This document shows, piece by piece, positions 6,478 through 15,870 of a stretch of 64,000 bases of DNA. Location: NCBI GenBank assembly GCA_030537495.1, contig JAUNMH010000002.1, forward strand, positions 1 through 64,000, written 5' to 3'. Below the pieces are notes generated by a model. That model made no database searches and was not told where the DNA came from. It was given only the letters and a program-made list of their open reading frames with translations. The translations under genes were made by a program, and so were the position numbers. Source of the stretch: Clostridia bacterium (lineage in GTDB: Bacteria > Bacillota > Clostridia > Peptostreptococcales > Anaerovoracaceae). The stretch's first letter is position 1, and every line of letters begins with the position of its first letter.

Positions 6478-8259
6478 TTGAATTTAGAAGCATTATTAAG
6501 TATGCTTGGCGGCATAGGCCTATTCCTTTATGGAATGAAGCTTATGGGACAGTCACTGGAACGATTTGCCGGAGCCAAGATGGAAAAAACGTTAGAGAAA
6601 CTGACTAGTAATAAGGCTAAGGGAGTATTGCTCGGTGCAGGAGTAACAGCTGTTATTCAGAGTTCGTCGGCGACAATTATTATGGTAATTGGTTTCTTAA
6701 ATGCCGGAATCATGAGACTGATGCAGGCTGTGCCCGTTATAATGGGGGCTAACATCGGTACAACTGTAACTGCACAGATTTTACGTCTTGGAGACATTAA
6801 CAACGACAATATGCTTCTCCAGATGCTAAAGCCGGCGTCGTTTGCGCCGCTTTGCGTAGTAATAGGTGCCTTTGTTATTTTGCTAGCTAAGAAGGCAAAG
6901 TCAAGAGATAAGGCGGGAATTGCCGTTGGGCTTGGTATCCTTTTCATCGGAATGAGCATGATGGAATCAAGCTTCAAGCCTCTGGCAGATTCACCTGAAT
7001 TTATGAATGTATTCCTAGTACTGACTAATCCTGTCCTAGGTATTCTTGCAGGTATGGCAGTTACGATTCTTCTGCAGAGTTCATCTGCATCAGTAGGTGT
7101 GCTGCAGGCTATGAGTACAACAGGAGGCATTACATTTGCCATGGCTGCACCTATAGTTATAGGTCAGAATATTGGTAAGTGTGTTACAGTGCTTCTGGCT
7201 AGTATAGGAACAAATAAGAATTCTAAGAGAGCTGTATGCATCGACGTATGTATGGCATTCTTCGGAGCAGCGATTTTCTTAGCAATCATCTATCTGTATC
7301 AGAACTTGGTAGGATTCAGCTTCTGGGATAAACCTGTAAATAGAGGTAAAATCGCAGACTTCCATACATTGTTTAACTTAGGAACATGTGTCTTTATGTT
7401 ACCATTTGTAAACGCACTTATTAAGATTTCTGAAAGAATCGTTAAAGATAAGGGCGTTAATAAAATTGAAGAAGAACTTATTCTTCTTGATCCAATTTTC
7501 GTTAAGTCACCTGGTGTTGCTCTTGGACAGTGCCAGAAAGTTATGTCAACTGTTGCAAGCACTGCTATGGAAAACTACAAGCTTTCAACTGATTGCTACA
7601 GAACTGGATACAGTGATGAAAACATGGAAAAGCTTAGAGAAAATGAAAACTTCTTAGATAAGAGTGAAAGTGCTCTAGGCGATTATCTGATTAAGATTAC
7701 AGAACAGCAGCTAGACCCTAGAGATAACAGACTTTGCACAGAGTTCATGCACGCAATAGGGGACTTCGAAAGAATCGGCGACCACTGTAAGAACTTAATC
7801 GATGTGGCCGAATACAATAGTGAAAACGATGTTCACTTCTCAGAAAACGCTTTATTTGAAATCAGATGCATAAGCGATGCAGTAGAAGAAATTATGACAT
7901 TGGTTTGCGATGCTTACACAGATAATACAACAAACTTTATTAATAAGGTTGTTACTTTGGAAGATACAATTGACGAACTAGTTGACATCCTAAAAACTCA
8001 CCGTATACAGCGTCTAATGGGCGGTCACATGTCTGCCGACGCAGGAATTTCCTTCGTAGAAATCCTTGGTAACATGGAAAGAATCGGTGACCACTGCGTT
8101 AACGTAGCAATCCAGGTACACCAGAGATTGAATAATGAAAACTTAGATCCTCATGAAAATCTAGCAAGATTTACAAATTCTGAGGAATATAAATCTTTGA
8201 TGCAGCATTACTGTAATAAGTACATTGATCCTGTAATGAACAGACCAAATGTAAAATAG
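6478..8259 (+). CDS. Na/Pi cotransporter family protein with C-terminal PhoU-like domain
   Basis: A 593-residue phosphate:sodium symporter of the NptA/YjbB type. It contains two inverted Na/Pi repeats, each with the QSSSA motif (VIQSSSATIIMVIGFLNAG near 60 and LLQSSSASVGVLQAMS near 200) and an adjacent GANIGTT or GQNIGK segment. Hydrophobic helices fill residues 5-330. From about 350 onward it is soluble and PhoU-like, with two repeats containing ERIGDHC (about 424 and 537). The start is TTG at 6478 with GAGGA upstream. PhoU-type tails usually tie uptake to phosphate status. The gene is monocistronic and ends at the 8267 terminator. Confidence 0.9.
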   Translation: MNLEALLSMLGGIGLFLYGMKLMGQSLERFAGAKMEKTLEKLTSNKAKGVLLGAGVTAVIQSSSATIIMVIGFLNAGIMRLMQAVPVIMGANIGTTVTAQILRLGDINNDNMLLQMLKPASFAPLCVVIGAFVILLAKKAKSRDKAGIAVGLGILFIGMSMMESSFKPLADSPEFMNVFLVLTNPVLGILAGMAVTILLQSSSASVGVLQAMSTTGGITFAMAAPIVIGQNIGKCVTVLLASIGTNKNSKRAVCIDVCMAFFGAAIFLAIIYLYQNLVGFSFWDKPVNRGKIADFHTLFNLGTCVFMLPFVNALIKISERIVKDKGVNKIEEELILLDPIFVKSPGVALGQCQKVMSTVASTAMENYKLSTDCYRTGYSDENMEKLRENENFLDKSESALGDYLIKITEQQLDPRDNRLCTEFMHAIGDFERIGDHCKNLIDVAEYNSENDVHFSENALFEIRCISDAVEEIMTLVCDAYTDNTTNFINKVVTLEDTIDELVDILKTHRIQRLMGGHMSADAGISFVEILGNMERIGDHCVNVAIQVHQRLNNENLDPHENLARFTNSEEYKSLMQHYCNKYIDPVMNRPNVK

Positions 8260-8266
8260 AACGCAA

Positions 8267-8296
8267 AAGGCAAGGTTTAATCTCCCTGCCTTTTTT
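8267..8296 (+). terminator. Terminator after the Na/Pi cotransporter gene
   Basis: AAGGCAAGG and CCTGCCTT pair with one bulged A and are followed by a run of six T. The reverse orientation also ends in TTTT, so it may serve the convergent pseudouridine synthase gene as well. Confidence 0.8.
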
Positions 8297-8325
8297 ATTG
8301 CCATTAAATATTTAATCAATTTATT

Positions 8326-9219
8326 CTATTTTGAAATTTTCTCAATAACCTGCTTGAAGTCATCTGGAAGAGGGGCTTCGAGAATCAGTCTTTCACCGGT
8401 AACCGGATGATTGATGGATAATTTATATGAGTGAAGTGCCTGTCTATCAATAAGCTCAGGGTTTTCGCCACCATATAGAAAATCACCTACGAGGGGATGT
8501 CCTATGTGAGACATATGTACTCTAATCTGATGTGTTCTTCCTGTCTCTAGAAGCAGTTCCACCATGGTGTAGCCGTTGTAACGCTCAAGAACCTTAACGT
8601 GGGTAACGGAAGGATATCCGCCTTCTTCCATTACGGCTCTTGCTACGTTTTCCGGGTCCGGGCGACCGATTGGTAGGTCAATGGTAAACTCATCTTCCTC
8701 CACAATTCCGTTAACAATAGCCTTGTATCTTTTCTCAGTGCTCTTAGCTTTCATCTGCTTCGTGATTTCATCCTGTGCATGAGAGTTCTTTGCAATAATA
8801 AGAAGGCCTGTAGTGTCCATGTCCAAGCGGTTAACGAAGCGGATTTTGAAGGACTGATTAGTCTTCTCCATATAAGTCATTAAACCGTTGGCAATGGTGT
8901 GACAAGGGTGCCCCTTAGTAGGGTGGACCGTCACGCCAGGCTGCTTATTAATAATTAAAATGTCATCATCTTCAAAAACCGGATAAATGGGAATATCCTC
9001 AGGAGGAAAGTCACTCTTTTCCTCAGGCAGGTTTACGGAAATTACATCACCTATATCAGGGACAATCCAACCCGCCACGTCTTCGTCGTTCAAATAAACC
9101 AGATGCTGATATTTGAGCTTAGATAGAAGGCGGGACGAAAAGCTGAAACGCCTGCGGATTATAGTTTTTACTGGTAAGTCTTTGTCTTCTTCTGTAACTG
9201 TATATTCAAATTTTGCCAT
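8326..9219 (-). CDS. RluD/RluC-family pseudouridine synthase
   Basis: A 297-residue enzyme that isomerises uridine to pseudouridine in RNA, probably 23S rRNA. Residues 1-65 form an S4-like N-terminal region. The catalytic motif is NRLDMDTTGLL with D133 as the expected catalytic aspartate. The family end block GRTHQIRVHMSHIGHPLVGDFLYG is intact near 222-245. The gene lies six bases downstream of nadK on the minus strand, so the two are cotranscribed, with pepF probably heading the unit. The site modified cannot be told from sequence; B. subtilis has several such paralogues (YlyB, YjbO, YhcT). Confidence 0.9.
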   Translation of the reverse strand: MAKFEYTVTEEDKDLPVKTIIRRRFSFSSRLLSKLKYQHLVYLNDEDVAGWIVPDIGDVISVNLPEEKSDFPPEDIPIYPVFEDDDILIINKQPGVTVHPTKGHPCHTIANGLMTYMEKTNQSFKIRFVNRLDMDTTGLLIIAKNSHAQDEITKQMKAKSTEKRYKAIVNGIVEEDEFTIDLPIGRPDPENVARAVMEEGGYPSVTHVKVLERYNGYTMVELLLETGRTHQIRVHMSHIGHPLVGDFLYGGENPELIDRQALHSYKLSINHPVTGERLILEAPLPDDFKQVIEKISK

Positions 9220-9225
9220 ATTTTT

Positions 9226-10032
9226 CTATAAGAATTTACTCTTAACCTTTCTCCAAAAATCATAGTTTTCGAAACGCATCAGGTTAACTGAAACGTCCGA
9301 AAAACCAACTTCAATTTCCTCCACATCATCATATTCCACGTGGAAACCGTCATAGACAACGCGAAGGGTACTCTTGCGCTCATACATATCAGGCATAATC
9401 TGCAGGGACAGGTCCGAAGGCAGAAGTATGCTAGATGTAAAGGAACGGTACGCCGTAGTATTCATAGGCGAAATCGGCGTAACTTGCAGAATTTCGAGTC
9501 TCGGGTCAACGACACTTCCGCCCAGTGAATAGTTGTATGCCGTGCTTCCTGCCGGAGTGGCGATCAAAACCCCATCACCGCTGAATCTTTCAATAAAACT
9601 TCCGTCAATTGAAATATTAAGATGAACGGAATATGTGGCACTGGCCTTAATAAGGACTTCGTTGATGCCCAGATGTTCGTGAACCCGGCCGTCTGTGGTT
9701 TTTACCTTCATGCAAACTGTAGAAAGCTTCTGAAGGGCATATTTTTCCTGGCTGTAGTTGAAAATAAAATCATCTAACATATAAGGGGAAATTTCCTGGA
9801 ACATGCCAAGGTGTCCTGTGTTAATGCCAATAATAGGCATAGAAGGGAAGTTAAACCTATGCATGGCCTCCAGGAAGGTGCCGTCACCACCGATGCAAAC
9901 CAGAAGGTCCACATCGTCGCTGTACTCAGAATAAATGGTGTAGCCACTTTTATCTAATTTTTTTCGTAATTGTTTCTCGGTGTATGCACTGGATTCGCTC
10001 TCGTTGGCGAATATATATATTTTCTTACTCAT
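9226..10032 (-). CDS. nadK: NAD kinase
   Basis: Phosphorylates NAD to NADP using ATP or polyphosphate. The GGDG motif (residues 48-51, CIGGDGTFLEAM) and the NAD-binding block GDGVLIATPAGSTAYNYSLGG are both complete, and GINTGHLGMFQEI is also present. At 268 residues it has the normal length for Bacillota. The gene sits between pepF (11 bases upstream) and the pseudouridine synthase (6 bases downstream), forming a three-gene minus-strand unit. Confidence 0.95.
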   Translation of the reverse strand: MSKKIYIFANESESSAYTEKQLRKKLDKSGYTIYSEYSDDVDLLVCIGGDGTFLEAMHRFNFPSMPIIGINTGHLGMFQEISPYMLDDFIFNYSQEKYALQKLSTVCMKVKTTDGRVHEHLGINEVLIKASATYSVHLNISIDGSFIERFSGDGVLIATPAGSTAYNYSLGGSVVDPRLEILQVTPISPMNTTAYRSFTSSILLPSDLSLQIMPDMYERKSTLRVVYDGFHVEYDDVEEIEVGFSDVSVNLMRFENYDFWRKVKSKFL

Positions 10033-10043
10033 AACTGGTTATT

Positions 10044-11843
10044 TTATAATAATCTTTCCAATTCTTCAACAAGTTTTTTGAATGTTTCCATAGCAGCAAT
10101 TATAGGCTTTTTAGTGCTCATATCTACGCCTGCAATCTTAAGAAGTTCAACAGGGTAGTCGCTGTCGCCTGTGGTAAGGAACTTAAGGTAATCATCCTTT
10201 GCAGCTTCGCCCTCATTAAGAATTCTGTTAGATATTGCAGTCGCTGCGCTGTAGCCAGTTGCGTACTGGTAAACATAGAAGCTTCTGTAGAAATGAGGGA
10301 TCCTTGCCCATTCATATTTGATGTAGTCGTCTTCAGAAAGAGCAGGACCGTGATACTGGCTGTTAAGTCTGTTGTAAGTGTCGCAAAGCCACTCTGCAGT
10401 AAGACTTCCACCTTCAGCCACATATTTATGAGCTAAATCTTCAAACTCAGCAAACATAGTCTGTCTGATTAAAGTCGTTCTAAATTCCTCAATGTGGTAG
10501 TTAATTAGGTATTTCTTCATTTCCGGATCAGTTTTAGTCTTCAGAAGATGCTGCATTAACAGAGATTCATTAACTGTTGATGCAACCTCAGCAGTGAAGA
10601 TTGAGTGACTTCCGTAAGTGAACGGCTGAGTTTTTCTAGTGTAATATGAGTGCATGGAATGACCCATTTCGTGAACCAGGGTAAAAACATCTTTAAGTGA
10701 ATCTGAATAGTTCAGCAGGATATATGGATAGCTATCATAGGAGCCAAAGCTATAAGCTCCGCTTCTCTTGCCTTCATTCTCGTAGATGTCGACCCAGCCA
10801 CCTTTAGCTCCTTTTACCGCCTGGTCAGTGTATTCTTTTCCAAGAGGGGAAAGGGCTTCTTTCATAATTTCTACAGCATTATCATAAGAAATTTCATTCT
10901 TTGGAATCTTAACAAGTGGCACGTAAATATCGTGCATTTTCAAGTCTTCCACGCCCAAAACCTTCTTACGAAGCTCCATATATTTGTGTAGCACAGGCAG
11001 GTACTGGTGGACTACGTCAATAAGATTATCGTAAACTTCTCCTGAAATATCTCCATCGAACAAGGCTGCATCCCTTGCAGAATCATAGTTTCTGATTCTT
11101 GCCCCGATTACATCAGTTTTCACATTGTAGTTATATGCTGTAGAAATGGTGTTTATGAGGGCTTTATAGCTTTCGTACATGTTTGTGTAAGCCTGTTCTC
11201 TTACCTTGCGGTCAGCCGATTCCATAAATGAAATGTAGTTGCCGTGGGTAAGGGGAACTTCCTGTCCCTCTTCATCGATTATAGTGCCGAACTTCATGTC
11301 CGCGTCATTTAGCATGGAGAAAATGGAGTCAGGTGCGTCAGTAACCTCGCTAATCTGCGCCAAAAGTCTTTCTTCGGCATCAGTTAAAATGTGCTCCTTA
11401 CGTCTGATTAAATCCTCCAGGACAAATCTGTACATTTCCAGTTCAGGGTTTTCATCAACAAAACCAACTAATTTTTCAGCAGGTGCTGAAAGTACCTCAG
11501 GTGTAAAGAAGCTTAAGGACGCCTCAACTTGCGCAATTACAGAACCGATTTTGTCAGCCCTTGCCTGAGAATCAGCCAGAGTTCTATCCTCATCGAGCTT
11601 CATCTGAGCATATACATATGCACGCTCCAGCTTTTGCCAAATAGCATCCTTGTCCTTAAGGGCAGACGCTAAAGTCGATGAGCTTTCTGTAAGTTTCCCC
11701 TGGTATTTATTGAAGTCCTCCGTCATGGCCAAAACATCTTCAACGTCGCTGTTCCAAGCCTCATCTCCTGAGTACATATCTTCTATCTTCCATTTGAAGG
11801 CATTATCTATTTCATTTCTCTTTTTTAATTTTTTATTTCCCAT
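10044..11843 (-). CDS. pepF: Oligoendopeptidase F (M3B metallopeptidase)
   Basis: A 599-residue cytoplasmic zinc peptidase that trims oligopeptides. The zinc motif HEMGH is at 391-395 (TLVHEMGHSMHSYY), with the downstream zinc-ligand glutamate expected in FTAEVASTVNE. The N-terminal M3B helical region (FKWKIEDMYSGDEAWNSD) is typical. Length matches the family. It starts at an ATG with a GGAGG-type site in the short divergent region shared with the unknown gene at 11908, and heads the pepF-nadK-pseudouridine synthase unit. Confidence 0.95.
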   Translation of the reverse strand: MGNKKLKKRNEIDNAFKWKIEDMYSGDEAWNSDVEDVLAMTEDFNKYQGKLTESSSTLASALKDKDAIWQKLERAYVYAQMKLDEDRTLADSQARADKIGSVIAQVEASLSFFTPEVLSAPAEKLVGFVDENPELEMYRFVLEDLIRRKEHILTDAEERLLAQISEVTDAPDSIFSMLNDADMKFGTIIDEEGQEVPLTHGNYISFMESADRKVREQAYTNMYESYKALINTISTAYNYNVKTDVIGARIRNYDSARDAALFDGDISGEVYDNLIDVVHQYLPVLHKYMELRKKVLGVEDLKMHDIYVPLVKIPKNEISYDNAVEIMKEALSPLGKEYTDQAVKGAKGGWVDIYENEGKRSGAYSFGSYDSYPYILLNYSDSLKDVFTLVHEMGHSMHSYYTRKTQPFTYGSHSIFTAEVASTVNESLLMQHLLKTKTDPEMKKYLINYHIEEFRTTLIRQTMFAEFEDLAHKYVAEGGSLTAEWLCDTYNRLNSQYHGPALSEDDYIKYEWARIPHFYRSFYVYQYATGYSAATAISNRILNEGEAAKDDYLKFLTTGDSDYPVELLKIAGVDMSTKKPIIAAMETFKKLVEELERLL

Positions 11844-11907
11844 TTTTACCTCCGTGTAGTATAATATTTACAACTAATTAGTATAACACAATAATGGAGA
11901 GAAAACT

Positions 11908-12456
11908 ATGAAATTAGAACAATTATATGAATTCCTGGACATTGAACACGGTGGACAGTTTGAATATTTTGAAAACTTCGCCGACTTGGTGGAAACACCA
12001 GAAACTATAGATGATGACACTCTGTTCGCTTTGATGCGTGAGGTGGAACTGAAGACTTTTGCAGAACTTTGCGAAAGTTATTTCTATGAAACCCTGGAAA
12101 GCGTGCCAGGAGATCAGATCGACCTGTATAACTTACTAGAAAACATTAAGAGATCCCTAATCGGGCTTTCTGAGGCGGCAGAGGCTGCAAGAAGCGAAGA
12201 TCAAGAAGCAGAAAAGAATATGATTAAGCTGTCAGACGAACTAAATAGATTCAGAAGATGGTTCACTGGAGATTCCGTTGTTGAATGCAGAGATGTAATG
12301 AGTGGCAAAGCGGAATTTCTTACAGTAAGAGACGCTCTGACTACGTCACGACTTGAGAAACTAAACAAAGACGAGCATTTGTACGATTTCTCGAGAGCTT
12401 TAGACTATCCTATTGAGGAATATATTATGACTATGGCCGACCTGGCAGAAGAGTAG
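11908..12456 (+). CDS. Unknown acidic protein
   Basis: I do not recognise this 182-residue protein. It is strongly acidic, has no membrane segment or signal peptide, and looks mostly helical with a likely coiled region near 80-115 (ENIKRSLIGLSEAAEAARSE). No cysteine-rich or nucleotide-binding motif is visible. The ATG follows GGAGA with good spacing, and codon use resembles the neighbours, so it is very likely real. It lies 11 bases before the YkvI-like transporter gene and should be cotranscribed with it. A cytoplasmic role linked to that transporter or to the downstream hydrolases is conceivable but not shown. Confidence 0.7.
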   Translation: MKLEQLYEFLDIEHGGQFEYFENFADLVETPETIDDDTLFALMREVELKTFAELCESYFYETLESVPGDQIDLYNLLENIKRSLIGLSEAAEAARSEDQEAEKNMIKLSDELNRFRRWFTGDSVVECRDVMSGKAEFLTVRDALTTSRLEKLNKDEHLYDFSRALDYPIEEYIMTMADLAEE

Positions 12457-12467
12457 AGGGTAAGTAA

Positions 12468-13547
12468 TTGCAAACAGAGAAACAAACAAGTAAACTTTCA
12501 TATATCAACGTAGCCGCACTCTACGTTGGAACTATTATGGGTGCAGGCTTCGCATCTGGCCGTGAAGGCTGGCAGTTTTTTGGTATATTTGGTACGAAGG
12601 GATATATCGGATTAATTTTTGCGACATTAATGTTTGCTTTTATAGGCATGATCATATGTTACATCGCATGTACGAAGGGAACTGACGATATTGCAGTAGT
12701 TATAGTAGGAGAAGAGCATCCCCTTATAGGCAAAATTATTTCAACAGCAATTTCTTTAATGCTCTATCCCGTGATTATTTCCATGTCAGCAGCAGGCGGA
12801 TCTTTTCTAAACCAGCAATTTGGAGTTCACAGAGCCGTTGGTGCAGCGATTATTATCTTTCTGGTTATTTTTACAATTTTAGGAGACTTTGAACGAATCT
12901 CGAAGGTATTTAAGAAAATTGTCCCTATACTTTTTGTCATAGATGTGGCACTTTGTGCAATTGTTTCATTTTCTGATATTAAGCAGAGTGGAGCTACAGA
13001 AGGGTTTACGCCGAGCAATATGGCGCCAAATTGGCTTATTGCAGCAGTTGTTTTCGTTACGTATAATGCCATAGCTCTTGCGCCAATTCTAGGCACAGCA
13101 GCCATTAATTCAAAAGATAGAAAACATGCCGTTATAGGTGCGGGCCTTGGCGGCTTACTTCTTGGAATTTTAACCATTGTCTTAGTAACGGCACTTAGAA
13201 AAGATATGGCATTTTCAGACAGCATGGACCTACCAATGTTAGCTTACTCACAGAGAATTTCTTGGGTTGCAAACCTGCTATTTGGAGGCGTTTTGTTTGC
13301 GGCAATTTATTCGGCCGCCACCAGCGTTTTCTACGGGTTTACGGTTATGATTCCTGAAGGTCCCAAGAAAAAGCCAATTATTGTAGTTGCAACGCTTATG
13401 GGCTTCCTCGGCAGTCTGACAGGTTTCAAAGTAATCGTTTCCTTCCTCTATCCCTTCGAAGGGTATATCGGGGTTGTCATAATCGGCCTTATGGTATGGA
13501 ATTTTATCAAAACTTACAGGGAGGATAAAAAGAAAAATGAGCAATAG
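12468..13547 (+). CDS. YkvI-type membrane transporter (APC superfamily)
   Basis: A 359-residue multi-pass protein with about ten hydrophobic segments and the YkvI-family opening NVAALYVGTIMGAGFASGRE, in which the broken first helix carries a GxGFASGRE motif like that of amino acid/cation symporters. The start is TTG at 12468, placed by AGAGGG seven bases upstream. Its 3' end overlaps the MBL gene by 11 bases. The substrate is unknown. Its place upstream of two amino-acid-derivative hydrolases suggests import of an amino acid derivative, which is inference. Confidence 0.8.
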   Translation: MQTEKQTSKLSYINVAALYVGTIMGAGFASGREGWQFFGIFGTKGYIGLIFATLMFAFIGMIICYIACTKGTDDIAVVIVGEEHPLIGKIISTAISLMLYPVIISMSAAGGSFLNQQFGVHRAVGAAIIIFLVIFTILGDFERISKVFKKIVPILFVIDVALCAIVSFSDIKQSGATEGFTPSNMAPNWLIAAVVFVTYNAIALAPILGTAAINSKDRKHAVIGAGLGGLLLGILTIVLVTALRKDMAFSDSMDLPMLAYSQRISWVANLLFGGVLFAAIYSAATSVFYGFTVMIPEGPKKKPIIVVATLMGFLGSLTGFKVIVSFLYPFEGYIGVVIIGLMVWNFIKTYREDKKKNEQ

Positions 13548-14523
13548 TTTTTCAAGTGAAATATATGAGGATTTTCCAAATCACGATAGATTTGACTATC
13601 CTAAAAATATAATAAGGGTAACTGCCGGGTATGGAGGAGAGGCTCTTCTAATATTAGGCAGAAGAAAAATTGCGCTTTACGACTGTGGCATGGCTTATTG
13701 TCATGAGGGAATTGTAAAAAATATAAAAGATGCTTTAATCAAGTATAAGAGAGGAACACTAGACTATATTTTTCTTTCGCACACTCACTATGATCATATC
13801 GGGGCACTTCCATATATTTTGAAAGAATATCCTGAGGTGGTAGTTTGCGGTGCTGAGAAATGTAAGTCGGTTTTCGAGAGCAGTGGCGCTAAGAAAACCA
13901 TGAAAAGACTTGGCGAATCAGCTCGAGATACATTCTCAGATTCAAAAGAACCTTTAATTGTAGACGGTTTCAGAATCGATCGTATACTGAAAGACGGCGA
14001 TACTGTGGACCTGGGAGACGGACAATATATAAAAGCCTTAGAAACAAAGGGGCATACAGATTGCTCTATGACCTATGTGCTTGAACCTGACAGCATTATG
14101 TTTGCCTGCGAAAGCACAGGAGTTATGAGAAAACCAAATATGATACATACGGCTATACTTAAAAGTTTTAGAGCTACTCTTGAGTCAGCTGATAAGTGTA
14201 AGGTGTATGGGGCAAAGCATGTAATCTGCCCGCACTATGGAATAATACCGGATTATTTCGTAAAGGACTATTTTGACAAATATAAATTCTTCGCTGAAGA
14301 AGAGAAGGATTATATTTTATATTGGTATGACCGGGGATTGGGTTTTGACGAATTAATGAAAAAATATGAGGACAAGTATTGGTCAGACGAACGAGGAAAG
14401 GCACAGCCAAAGGCCGCGTTCCTGGAAAATGCAAAGTATTCTATAAGACACATTGTGGAGGTGTTTAGAAATGATGGACTTATTACTTGTGAACGGAAGG
14501 TATCCGGACTTCGCTGGCGGTGA
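13537..14523 (+). CDS. MBL-fold metallo-hydrolase
   Basis: A 328-residue metallo-beta-lactamase-fold enzyme with the dinuclear metal motif SHTHYDHIGA (H82, H84, D86, H87). A second metal ligand lies in TKGHTDCSMTYVLEP and a further acidic one in MFACESTG. Residues about 250-325 form an extra C-terminal helical region, as in thiol-dioxygenase-like and flavodiiron-related MBL hydrolases, but I cannot assign a substrate. Start ATG at 13537 overlaps the transporter gene by 11 bases, and the 3' end overlaps the next gene by 53 bases, so translation is coupled along the unit. Confidence 0.85.
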   Translation: MSNSFSSEIYEDFPNHDRFDYPKNIIRVTAGYGGEALLILGRRKIALYDCGMAYCHEGIVKNIKDALIKYKRGTLDYIFLSHTHYDHIGALPYILKEYPEVVVCGAEKCKSVFESSGAKKTMKRLGESARDTFSDSKEPLIVDGFRIDRILKDGDTVDLGDGQYIKALETKGHTDCSMTYVLEPDSIMFACESTGVMRKPNMIHTAILKSFRATLESADKCKVYGAKHVICPHYGIIPDYFVKDYFDKYKFFAEEEKDYILYWYDRGLGFDELMKKYEDKYWSDERGKAQPKAAFLENAKYSIRHIVEVFRNDGLITCERKVSGLRWR

Positions 14524-15826
14524 GATCGTTAGCGGAAACGTTGGAATCAAGGATGGAAAGATTGCTTATGTGGGAGATGAGACTCCTGAGGCAGCAAAGA
14601 CCATTGATGTAAAAGGTCATGTTGTATCGCCAGGATTTATAGACATCCATATGCATGAGGAACATTTTCAGACTGAGGGAGACAAGTACGTAATCGCTCA
14701 GATGATGCTTGAAATGGGCGTTACTACTGCTGTAGGTGGTAACTGTGGCCTTCAGAATCAGGACCTTTCATACTTTAAGGGTGCTATTGAAAGACTGGGA
14801 GGAAGCCCTGTCAACTACATTATGCTGGCAGGCTATAACCAGTTCAGATATCAGCTTGGAATTGGAAGATATGAGACGGCAAATGAGGAACAGAGAAAAG
14901 AAATTAGAAAGCTTCTTAAGAGAGAGTTAGATGAGGGAGCATATGGAGTTTCCTTCGGTATCGAATACGACCCAGGAATCACTTATGATGAAATGCTTTA
15001 TGCAGCAGGCGTAAACGATGATCCGAATCTTCTTCTTGCGGCTCATTACAGAAGTGACTGCATCGATAACATCGACAGCATTAAGGAAATGATTAGGTTT
15101 GCAGATGAAATTCCTATGAAGTTCCAGATTTCACACTTATCCAGCTGCTCAGCCATGGGATTTATGAAGGAATCTCTTGAAGCTATTAATGAGGCTATGG
15201 ATAAGAATCCTAGACTAAATTATGATACATATCCATATAGCGCATTTTCAACCTTAATGGGCTCTGCTGTATTTGAAGATGGTTGCTTTGACGCATGGAA
15301 GAAGGATTACAGCGATATTCTGCTTACAGATGACCCTTATAAGAACGTAAGATGCACTAAGGAAATTTTTGAAAAGGTAAGAGAAGAATATCCTGACATG
15401 CTAGCAGTTGCCTTTGTAATGAATGAGGATGAAATTGCAGCTGCAATTGCAAATAAGTACGGAATGGTTGCAAGTGATGCCATTATTACTAACGGTAATG
15501 GACATCCTAGAGCAGCAGGAACATTCCCAAGAGTATTGGGTAAATATGTAAGAGAAGAGAAAGTATTATCCCTTGTTGACGCTCTTAGAAAGATGACGCT
15601 TGAGCCTGCAAAGGTTTTAGGTCTAGATAAAAAGGGTATAATTGAAGTTGGAGCGGACGCGGATCTTACCGTATTTGATCCAGATACTATTATAGATGGA
15701 GCTACTTTCCAGGATTTACATATTCAGCCTGAAGGTATAGATTATGTATTCATCGGAGGAGAAATGGCTGCAAAGGGTAAAGAGACAATCAATGGAAGAC
15801 TTGGAAGATTTATCAGTTATAAATAA
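14471..15826 (+). CDS. D-aminoacylase-like amidohydrolase (N-acyl-D-amino-acid deacylase family)
   Basis: A 451-residue amidohydrolase-superfamily enzyme. Metal-binding HxH is H60 and H62 (PGFIDIHMHEEH). The middle contains GAYGVSFGIEYDPG and a histidine in ISHLSSCSAMG. The C-terminal block HPRAAGTFPRVLGKYVREE followed by ALRKMTLEPAKVLGL is characteristic of D-aminoacylases and related dihydroorotase-like enzymes. GGAGG at 14457-14461 fits the ATG at 14471, or the ATG one codon later; an in-frame TTG at 14453 lies before the ribosome site and is rejected. The first 53 bases overlap the MBL gene. Substrate is probably an N-acyl- or N-carbamoyl-amino acid, stereochemistry unproven. Confidence 0.85.
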   Translation: MMDLLLVNGRYPDFAGGEIVSGNVGIKDGKIAYVGDETPEAAKTIDVKGHVVSPGFIDIHMHEEHFQTEGDKYVIAQMMLEMGVTTAVGGNCGLQNQDLSYFKGAIERLGGSPVNYIMLAGYNQFRYQLGIGRYETANEEQRKEIRKLLKRELDEGAYGVSFGIEYDPGITYDEMLYAAGVNDDPNLLLAAHYRSDCIDNIDSIKEMIRFADEIPMKFQISHLSSCSAMGFMKESLEAINEAMDKNPRLNYDTYPYSAFSTLMGSAVFEDGCFDAWKKDYSDILLTDDPYKNVRCTKEIFEKVREEYPDMLAVAFVMNEDEIAAAIANKYGMVASDAIITNGNGHPRAAGTFPRVLGKYVREEKVLSLVDALRKMTLEPAKVLGLDKKGIIEVGADADLTVFDPDTIIDGATFQDLHIQPEGIDYVFIGGEMAAKGKETINGRLGRFISYK

Positions 15827-15870
15827 GTTTTGATAATGAAAATTCATTGATAAGTAAGGAGTTGATACGC

